This document shows positions 1 to 4,570 of a stretch of 5,780 bases of DNA, in pieces (position 1 is the stretch's first letter; every line of letters starts with the position of its first letter). Both the position numbers and the translations under genes were made by a program. Under the pieces are notes generated by a model. The model saw nothing but the letters and a program-made list of their open reading frames with translations. It ran no database searches and was not told the DNA's origin. This DNA comes from Thermomicrobiaceae bacterium (GTDB lineage Bacteria > Chloroflexota > Chloroflexia > Thermomicrobiales > Thermomicrobiaceae), in contig SKTL01000410.1 of the NCBI GenBank assembly GCA_007122555.1, positions 1 to 5,780 on the forward strand, read 5' to 3'.

Positions 1-1278
1 CGTTATGAAGCGACGGTTCAGTTCAAGATTCTCCCGACGGTTCAGCCAGGCGAAACGCGCGAGATAGAGTCCGAGCGCGAACGAGCCGAGGATCGCGAGA
101 TACTCATACTGCGGGGCCAGAACCAGATAATAGAACCACGGCTGCTCGCCTCGCTGGACATCGTGCTGACCGAGCCAGTAGCCGACGGCGCCAAACGTCC
201 CGCTGCCGAGTCCGCCCAAATTGCTGAAGAGGCTGGTGTAAAGCACGACGAATATCGCACCGCCGATCAGGGACCCGATTCCCCAGGCTTTCCGGTCGCG
301 TAACGCGGTGGCGAATCGCCCTGCGGTTGATTCCGGAGCTGCTCGGCCAACCGTTCCCTCGATCCATCCCTGGGCGCTGGGTCGACGGCGCTCCAGGAGC
401 CAGAGGATAGCGACCAGGGTGAACAAGAAAATCGCAACCGCTACCGCGATGACCGGATGCGTCAATGAACTGCCGAGATAATCGATTACCTGGCCGGTGC
501 TTGGCTCCCGCCAGGGGATTTCCGGTACCGGTCCAACGCCAATGGCGCCGAGCGCTGCGCGGGAGCCCAGGAAAAGCACGACGGATCCCGCGACGATCGG
601 CAGCGCGATGGGGAGCACTCTCCAGGCGATCAGCGCTCCGGTAAACGAGGCAAGAATCGCCAGATTGACGAACGTGATCTCGTGCGTGGTGAGCACGAAC
701 CCGACCGACGCGACCGCGAGAATAATCCAACGCGAGGCGGGCTTCTCCAGATATCGGACGACGGCGATGAAGAGCAGCATTGCTCCGACGATTGCGAAGA
801 TATCGTGACGAATGAAGCGACTGTAGTAGAGCAGCGACGGCGAGACGAGAATCAGCGCTGACGTCGCAATCGCCCCCCACGGACCGAGAAAGGCGCGTCC
901 ACGGAGGAGCCAGGGGAGCATGACCAGCGCGATCCCGAACAGTGCGGCGGTCAGACGTGACGTGTAGTCGGAGTCTCCAAAGATCAGATACGTGAGCGCA
1001 TTAAAGTGAAAGAGAAACGGCCCGTGCATCATCGGGTGATGACTGTAACCGAGTCCCTCCGAGAAGATCCACGAGTAGTAGGTGTGCAGGCTTTCGTCGT
1101 GGTGCAGCGCACGCGAGCCCAGTTCCCAGAGCCGGCTCAATGCCGCCAGCGCAAACAGGCCCGCCCAGATTGCGTGTTCCAGAGTTAGCCGTTTGAGCGC
1201 ATCCCCTGACAGAATGTGATCGCCGAAGTCTGGGGACTCCGCGGTCGGGTCTTCTGCTGGGTTCAGATGCGGGGTCAT
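1..1278 (-). CDS. TIGR03663 (Agl23-like) polytopic membrane protein, GT-C glycosyltransferase-like; 3' end outside window
   Basis: An uninterrupted minus-strand frame runs from ATG at 1278 to the window edge (426 residues, no stop). It reads as a polytopic membrane protein with about ten hydrophobic segments, roughly at 34-50, 85-126, 133-150, 158-176, 183-240, 275-296, 335-352 and 383-410. Family marks: HHDES (59-63, containing the DE dipeptide), HGP (85-87), YYSRFIRHDI (151-160), and a later YWLGQHDVQRG..PWFYY stretch (367-384). The DE and HGP motifs are the near-invariant features described for TIGR03663, whose N-terminus resembles dolichyl-phosphate-mannose protein mannosyltransferases. 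The acidic pair in the first outer loop fits a GT-C fold. NCBI names the family flippase activity-associated protein Agl23; substrate and reaction are not established. The frame stays open upstream to a stop at 1366-1368. ATG 1278 is chosen over GTG 1284, though neither has a clear Shine-Dalgarno. Divergent from the DUF299 operon. Family assignment is confident, function is not. Confidence 0.85.
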   Translation of the reverse strand, partial: MTPHLNPAEDPTAESPDFGDHILSGDALKRLTLEHAIWAGLFALAALSRLWELGSRALHHDESLHTYYSWIFSEGLGYSHHPMMHGPFLFHFNALTYLIFGDSDYTSRLTAALFGIALVMLPWLLRGRAFLGPWGAIATSALILVSPSLLYYSRFIRHDIFAIVGAMLLFIAVVRYLEKPASRWIILAVASVGFVLTTHEITFVNLAILASFTGALIAWRVLPIALPIVAGSVVLFLGSRAALGAIGVGPVPEIPWREPSTGQVIDYLGSSLTHPVIAVAVAIFLFTLVAILWLLERRRPSAQGWIEGTVGRAAPESTAGRFATALRDRKAWGIGSLIGGAIFVVLYTSLFSNLGGLGSGTFGAVGYWLGQHDVQRGEQPWFYYLVLAPQYEYLAILGSFALGLYLARFAWLNRRENLELNRRFIT

Positions 1279-1353
1279 TGCCACGAGTTGGTGTCCAGTA
1301 GACTTGGTTCCGACAGCAGTCGAATCCGCAGTTTTCGTAAGCGGTTCGGTAAG

Positions 1354-1376
1354 TCGCTGTTGATTCTACACAGCGA
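1354..1376. repeat. Inverted repeat, 7-bp perfect arms with 9-base loop
   Basis: Arms TCGCTGT (1354-1360) and ACAGCGA (1370-1376) are exact reverse complements separated by nine bases. There is no T-tract on either side, so a terminator is unlikely. It lies in the middle of the divergent spacer and covers the weak minus-strand TAGAAT element, so a regulator site is possible. A chance repeat cannot be excluded. Confidence 0.4.
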
Positions 1377-1424
1377 TTCCTGTTGGAACGAAACAGATCA
1401 ATCGCGCGTCGGGCTGATTCGTAC

Positions 1425-1432
1425 AGAGAGAG
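1425..1432 (+). promoter_or_regulatory. Purine-rich ribosome binding site deciding a GTG start
   Basis: The run AGAGAGAG ends nine bases before GTG 1442. It is the only Shine-Dalgarno-like stretch near the gene start, and it favours GTG 1442 over ATG 1463, whose upstream bases offer only a distant GGAA. The match to the GGAGG consensus is modest. Confidence 0.35.
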
Positions 1433-1441
1433 AACATCGCA

Positions 1442-2326
1442 GTGCTGGAACCAGAACAGCTAATGCTGAAGATATTCACCGTTTCGGATGGCGGCGGCGC
1501 GACCGCCGAGGCCGTTGCCGATGCGGTTACCGTCCAGTTTCCGGGCGTGACGTTTTCGATCGAGCGCTTCGCCGGTGTGCGAACCCGTGAGCAGGTGCTG
1601 AGCGCTGTTCGCGAAGCGGAGCGCCACGACGGAATCATCGTGCATACGATTGTCATGACCGAGATCCGCCGCCTGCTGCTGCGAGAATGCCGGCAGCGGG
1701 GGCTGGATCATGTTGATCTGATTGGACCGCTCATGGGGCAGGTCTCACAGAAAGTCGGCATGCGACCGCTCCTGCGTCCGGGCGTGAGTCGAGGGCTGAG
1801 CGACGATTACTTCCAGCGAATCGAGGCGATTCAGTACACCGTCCAGCATGATGACGGTCAGGGAATGGAAGCGCTCGACGAAGCCGACATCGTTCTGGTG
1901 GGGGTCTCGCGAGCCTCAAAGACCCCGCTCAGCGTCTTCTTGTCGATGCGAGGCTGGAAGGTCGCCAACGTGCCAATCGTCCTCGGCGTGGAACCTCCGC
2001 CAGTTCTCTATGAAATTGATCAACGGAAGATCGTCGGCCTGACGATCTCGCGCGAGGAACTCGAGCAGATTCGTCGAAACCGGGTGGAGATGTTGGGTAC
2101 TGGTGAGGGAGGCCAGTATGCCGATCCGGACAAGATCGCGGACGAACTGGCATACTGCCGCCGAATATTTCGGCGAGGCTATCCATGGCCTATCGTGGAT
2201 ATCACTGGCAAGTCGATCGAGGAGTCCGCCAAGGAGGTGATCTCCTGGGTCGAGAGCCAGCGACTCTCCGCGGATTTCGTTGAAGACGAAGTTCAGGCGC
2301 CCGGCGCTCAGGGAAGGCGACCATGA
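1442..2326 (+). CDS. Pyruvate,phosphate dikinase / PEP synthase regulatory protein (DUF299 bifunctional kinase-phosphorylase)
   Basis: Cytoplasmic regulator of the PPSR/PDRP family (DUF299). Family members inactivate PPDK or PEP synthase by ADP-dependent phosphorylation of an active-site threonine and reactivate it by phosphate-dependent dephosphorylation, controlling pyruvate/PEP interconversion. Numbered from GTG 1442 (294 residues), motifs are: N-terminal FTVSDGGGATAE (12-23), the IEAIQYTVQHDDG stretch (127-139), the P-loop GVSRASKTP (154-162) matching family GVSRTSKTP with T to A, GVEPPP (182-187), and C-terminal GYPWPIVDITGKSIEE (246-261). Length is near the usual 270-290 residues. ATG 1463 would give a start seven residues shorter. 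The last ~19 residues are an acidic, low-conservation tail. The stop overlaps the sppA start (ATGA). The target enzyme is not in the window, so PPDK versus PEP synthase cannot be decided; PPDK is likelier for a Chloroflexi-like host (inference). Confidence 0.93.
   Translation: MLEPEQLMLKIFTVSDGGGATAEAVADAVTVQFPGVTFSIERFAGVRTREQVLSAVREAERHDGIIVHTIVMTEIRRLLLRECRQRGLDHVDLIGPLMGQVSQKVGMRPLLRPGVSRGLSDDYFQRIEAIQYTVQHDDGQGMEALDEADIVLVGVSRASKTPLSVFLSMRGWKVANVPIVLGVEPPPVLYEIDQRKIVGLTISREELEQIRRNRVEMLGTGEGGQYADPDKIADELAYCRRIFRRGYPWPIVDITGKSIEESAKEVISWVESQRLSADFVEDEVQAPGAQGRRP
2314..2317 (+). promoter_or_regulatory. Shine-Dalgarno of sppA inside the upstream gene
   Basis: The sequence GGGAAGG (2311-2317) precedes tandem ATG codons at 2323 and 2326, with its AAGG core 5 or 8 bases before them. 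It lies in the last codons of the DUF299 gene, so sppA has its own ribosome site in addition to likely coupling through the ATGA overlap. Confidence 0.5.
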
Positions 2327-3270
2327 TGCAGCTCAGGTGGATTGGGGCAATCATCATCGTACTCGTGCTGCTGACCTCAGCGGTATGTATCGGCGGGATC
2401 GTGTTAATCGGCGTAACCCAGGCTGATACGCCAACCGGGGACCACATCGCGGTTGTTGACATTCACGGACAGATCACAACGCGCGACCCGGGCGGCCTGT
2501 TTGCGGCCGATGGCGCGAGCGCGGAGCGCATCATCAGAGAGCTCGAGGAGATCCGTGACACGGACAGCGTCAAAGGCCTGATGCTGGATATCGATTCGCC
2601 CGGCGGCGCGGTAATCGCCTCCGAGCAAATTTACACTGAACTGCTTCGGGTACAGGCCGAGGGCATTCCGATCGTGGCGTACTTCGGGAATACAGCGACC
2701 TCCGCCGCCTACCACATTTCGACCCCGGCGGATGTGATCGTCGCGAATCCGGGAACCGTCACTGGCAGTATCGGCGTTATATCCCAGGTGCCAAACCTGG
2801 AAGCGCTCTATGAAAAAATCGGCATCGAGATGCAGACAATCACCACCGGTGAGTTCAAAGACATGATGCAACCCGCCCGCCCATTGACTGAAGAGGAGCG
2901 CCAGATCATTCGGGATATTCAGGAAGAGAGTTTTGATTCGTTCGTCGATGCGATTGCGGCCGGTCGACCGCTGAGCGAGGACGAGGTCCGGGAACTGGCA
3001 GACGGGCGAATCTTCTCCGGGCGGCAGGGAATCGAGAACGGTCTGGTTGATGAGCTCGGCGACCGAAGAGATGCGATCCGGACGATCGGCGAGCTATCTG
3101 GCCTTGGAGACGATCCGGATCTGAGAGACTACTCGCCGGGACCTCCCGGATTCTGGGATATTCTGCTTGGCGCTGCGTCTGGCGACATCAACATCAACCT
3201 TCCGTCTCCGTTCGAGATGGAGATTGATCCGCGCGATGTTCACCTGGAAATCCGGTCGTCGACGCGATGA
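2323..3270 (+). CDS. sppA: Signal peptide peptidase SppA (membrane-anchored Ser/Lys protease)
   Basis: SppA degrades signal peptides left in the membrane after preprotein cleavage, using a Ser/Lys dyad (peptidase family S49). This 315-residue protein is the short, single-domain form. A basic N-terminus is followed by a hydrophobic anchor at about 6-31, then the S49 domain: VVDIHGQI (44-51), LDIDSPGG (88-95), the nucleophile region TATSAAYHIS (124-133) with candidate Ser127, TGSIGV (147-152), and TGEFKDM (175-181) with candidate general base Lys179. The Ser-Lys spacing of 52 equals that of Bacillus subtilis SppA as I recall it (Ser147, Lys199). The nucleophile motif is unusual: the common A-S-G-G-Y-Y is T-S-A-A-Y-H here. 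The start is ATG 2323 or the adjacent ATG 2326. The gene overlaps both neighbours by ATGA, the middle of a coupled operon. The catalytic domain should face outward (family knowledge). Confidence 0.93.
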   Translation: MMQLRWIGAIIIVLVLLTSAVCIGGIVLIGVTQADTPTGDHIAVVDIHGQITTRDPGGLFAADGASAERIIRELEEIRDTDSVKGLMLDIDSPGGAVIASEQIYTELLRVQAEGIPIVAYFGNTATSAAYHISTPADVIVANPGTVTGSIGVISQVPNLEALYEKIGIEMQTITTGEFKDMMQPARPLTEEERQIIRDIQEESFDSFVDAIAAGRPLSEDEVRELADGRIFSGRQGIENGLVDELGDRRDAIRTIGELSGLGDDPDLRDYSPGPPGFWDILLGAASGDININLPSPFEMEIDPRDVHLEIRSSTR

Positions 3271-3977
3271 CGTCTGAGCAGGCCCTCACGCGAACGAACC
3301 CGGACGAACCCCATGGAGCGACAGAATCCCGCCTCTCGCAGTTCGCTGGGGATTTCGCCGGGGCGTTACTCAGCCCGTCCGAAACGCTGCGGGATGTCGG
3401 ACAGCGCGTCGCGATCATTCCGGCAATGATGCTCGTGTTGCTGATCTCGAGTATCAGCGTGGCCGGTCAAGTCACGGCGCTTCTGCTCAACATACTTCAG
3501 GCGCCAGGCTTCGAGTCGCCGCTACCGGGACCGGTGCTGGCAATGCAACTCTCCGGCGTCCTCTGGAACTTTGTCTGGGCGCCGGTGCTCTGGACGATCG
3601 GAGCCGGGTTGCTCTACGGTGCGACGTATCTCCTCGGGGGACGGGGACGATTCGTCTCCCTCTGGGCTGCAACGGGCTTCGCGCTGGCTCCGCAGTTGCT
3701 CGTGGCGCCGATTTCCGCCGCCAGCGAGTTGCTCGGCGCGATCGGCGGCGCCTGGCAACTGCTGGGTTGGCTGGTCGTCGCGCCAGTCACACTCGGCGCG
3801 TTTATCTGGACAGGCGTGTTGCTGGTGATCGCCACCCGGGAAACGATGAATGTCTCAACTGGCCGGGCGATCGGGGCTCTGGCGATCCTGCTGGGCGGCC
3901 TTATCCTGCTCGGCATTCTACTGATCTGCGTGTTCGCGTTGCTGATAGTCGCGATCCTCGCGTCGCTGACGGCGTGA
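3267..3977 (+). CDS. Yip1-like polytopic membrane protein
   Basis: A 236-residue protein with a polar N-terminus of about 46 residues and then strongly hydrophobic segments at roughly 48-75, 97-123, 131-152, 160-190 and 200-234, about five membrane spans. An N-terminal pre-membrane stretch (FAGALLSPSETLRDV, 30-44) followed by small-residue-rich spans and a polar inter-span turn (GGRGRF, 124-129) resembles bacterial YIP1-family proteins, which often carry an 'xxP...f..v' lead-in before the first span. Biochemical function of bacterial YIP1 proteins is unknown; a role in membrane organisation is only a guess. The start ATG overlaps the sppA stop (ATGA at 3267-3270), and I see no good Shine-Dalgarno before it, so translation probably depends on coupling to sppA. 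It ends 8 bases from the stop of the convergent small gene. Family assignment is by hydropathy and pattern; another small polytopic family is possible. Confidence 0.65.
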   Translation: MTSEQALTRTNPDEPHGATESRLSQFAGDFAGALLSPSETLRDVGQRVAIIPAMMLVLLISSISVAGQVTALLLNILQAPGFESPLPGPVLAMQLSGVLWNFVWAPVLWTIGAGLLYGATYLLGGRGRFVSLWAATGFALAPQLLVAPISAASELLGAIGGAWQLLGWLVVAPVTLGAFIWTGVLLVIATRETMNVSTGRAIGALAILLGGLILLGILLICVFALLIVAILASLTA

Positions 3978-3985
3978 CCTGACTG

Positions 3986-4333
3986 TTAGTCATGCGTCTC
4001 GCGTAACGATTCGAGTTTCCGCCACCAGGCCGGGATCGCATAGGGATCCTCTTCTCCGTGCGCGAACCCGGACCACTCAACGAGCCCTGTTTGCCGGAGC
4101 AGAAGCGGAATAACCTGTCCGTGAATAACTGTCTTGGCACGGAACTCCCCGGGCTCGATCCAGCGGCCTAACGCGTTGTTGTAGACGTCTCGCGTTTCCG
4201 GATCCTGTTGCATCGCCTCAATGAACTCGACGGTTGTGAACTCCTCGACATTGATGCGTTCCACGATTGGAGCGATGTATGGACGCAGCAGTTCAGTAAT
4301 CTCCTGCATGCGGGTTTCTGTCGGGCTTGCCAC
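3986..4333 (-). CDS. Uncharacterised 115-residue protein, possible winged-helix-like fold
   Basis: I do not recognise a named family. The GTG start at 4333 is supported by a strong Shine-Dalgarno (complement of 4339-4346) 5 bases upstream and a perfect TATAAT further upstream. An in-frame ATG at residue 9 is the alternative start. The protein is acidic, has no signal peptide or membrane span, and should be cytoplasmic. Visible parts: an amphipathic helix (9-25), the stretch INVEEFTTVEFIEAM (27-41), ALGRWIEP (54-61), then VIHGQVIPLLLRQTGLVEW (69-87) and a C-terminal aromatic cluster with GFAHGEEDPYAIPAWW (89-104). The helix-helix-then-'LLRQTGLVEW' order is reminiscent of a winged-helix domain, but I see no clear recognition-helix signature, so this is inference. 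Its codon pattern and start signals argue for a real gene. It is convergent with the Yip1-like gene and divergent from the exported-protein gene. Confidence 0.75.
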   Translation of the reverse strand: MASPTETRMQEITELLRPYIAPIVERINVEEFTTVEFIEAMQQDPETRDVYNNALGRWIEPGEFRAKTVIHGQVIPLLLRQTGLVEWSGFAHGEEDPYAIPAWWRKLESLRETHD

Positions 4334-4338
4334 GGCGC

Positions 4339-4346
4339 ACCTTCCT
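4339..4346 (-). promoter_or_regulatory. Strong Shine-Dalgarno for the small unknown gene
   Basis: Read on the minus strand this is AGGAAGGT, 5 bases before the GTG start at 4333. It is the best ribosome binding site in the window. It supports GTG 4333 over the internal ATG at residue 9. Confidence 0.65.
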
Positions 4347-4367
4347 TTCGTCAGCCGCGTTCAGGCG

Positions 4368-4401
4368 ATTATACGGCCGGTACGTGGTGACTGCAGGTCA
4401 A
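4368..4401 (-). promoter_or_regulatory. Candidate promoter of the small unknown gene
   Basis: On the minus strand a perfect -10 TATAAT lies at 4373-4368. A -35-like TTGACC lies at 4401-4396, but the 22-base spacer is too long for standard sigma-70 spacing, and no better -35 is visible at 16-18 bases. A start of transcription near 4360 would leave a leader of about 27 bases containing the Shine-Dalgarno. The long spacer, with CCGGTAC inside it, would suit a promoter needing an activator or DNA distortion (inference). Confidence 0.45.
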
Positions 4402-4407
4402 CACGAT

Positions 4408-4427
4408 GGTACCGGAGAACCGGTACC
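4408..4427. repeat. Perfect 8-bp palindromic hairpin (GGTACCGG / CCGGTACC)
   Basis: The left arm GGTACCGG (4408-4415) and right arm CCGGTACC (4420-4427) are exact reverse complements around the 4-base centre AGAA. There is no following T-tract, and no gene ends here, since both flanking genes are transcribed away from it. A terminator is therefore unlikely. It lies six bases upstream of the TTGACC element of the small gene's promoter. Related half-sites occur at 4377-4383 (CCGGTAC, in the promoter spacer) and 4443-4448 (CCGGTA). A dimeric regulator's operator is the most natural reading (inference). Confidence 0.55.
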
Positions 4428-4490
4428 TGGGAACATTTCGCACCGGTAAATTGGGACAATTGGCGGACTGCCGTTCTCCCTGAGTCACCC

Positions 4491-4496
4491 TATAGT
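4491..4496 (+). promoter_or_regulatory. Weak -10-like element upstream of the exported-protein gene
   Basis: TATAGT matches five of six -10 consensus bases and lies about 75 bases before ATG 4571. No acceptable -35 is found 16-18 bases upstream, so this is a tentative call only. Confidence 0.25.
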
Positions 4497-4552
4497 TGAA
4501 GCGTTGGACACGTTCGGCGCGAGGGCGCCAGCGGTACACGTCCACTTGATTC

Positions 4553-4557
4553 AGGAG
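4553..4557 (+). promoter_or_regulatory. AGGAG Shine-Dalgarno with long spacing
   Basis: AGGAG lies 13 bases before ATG 4571, longer than the usual 5-9. An in-frame TGA at 4547-4549 rules out any start further upstream, and the signal peptide begins right after this ATG, so the start stands despite the spacing. Confidence 0.4.
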
Positions 4558-4570
4558 CGGTTGGTTCATC

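Larger units (their letters stand above)
1279..1441. other. Divergent intergenic spacer
   Basis: This 163-base spacer separates the start codons of the minus-strand membrane protein and the plus-strand DUF299 gene, so it should hold promoters for both. I found no convincing -35/-10 pair on either strand. The best minus-strand -10 match is TAGAAT (complement of 1363-1368), with no -35 at a suitable distance. Visible structure is limited to the inverted repeat at 1354-1376 and an imperfect direct repeat, TTCGTAAG at 1335-1342 and TTCGGTAAG at 1345-1353. Confidence 0.6.
4334..4570. other. Divergent regulatory spacer, no gene seen
   Basis: This 237-base spacer lies between the starts of the small unknown gene and the exported-protein gene. 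It has no convincing coding frame. It holds a perfect TATAAT on the minus strand, a perfect palindromic hairpin, several CCGGTA(C) elements, a short direct repeat AATTGG-N3-AATTGG (4449-4463), and a weak plus-strand TATAGT. Confidence 0.6.

Noticed and set aside
497..808. A 103-codon plus-strand open frame opposite the membrane-protein gene
   Set aside because: Antisense to well-supported transmembrane coding sequence, with no family signature.
104..880. A 258-codon minus-strand open frame inside the TIGR03663 gene
   Set aside because: It is out of frame with a longer frame showing clear membrane spans and family motifs (DE, HGP); its product is Arg-rich with no domain pattern, typical of a GC-rich shadow.
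1360..1388. TTGATT at 1360-1365 as a -35 for the DUF299 operon
   Set aside because: The bases 17 further on (TTGGAA) do not resemble a -10.
1363..1391. TAGAAT as a minus-strand promoter for the membrane-protein gene
   Set aside because: The hexamer 17 bases upstream (TCGTTC) is not -35-like, so the pair is not better than chance.
2404..2871. A 155-codon minus-strand open frame opposite sppA
   Set aside because: It lies fully inside the S49 catalytic region on the other strand and shows no domain-like pattern.
4408..4427. Reading the hairpin as an intrinsic terminator
   Set aside because: No T-tract follows on either strand and no gene ends in this spacer.
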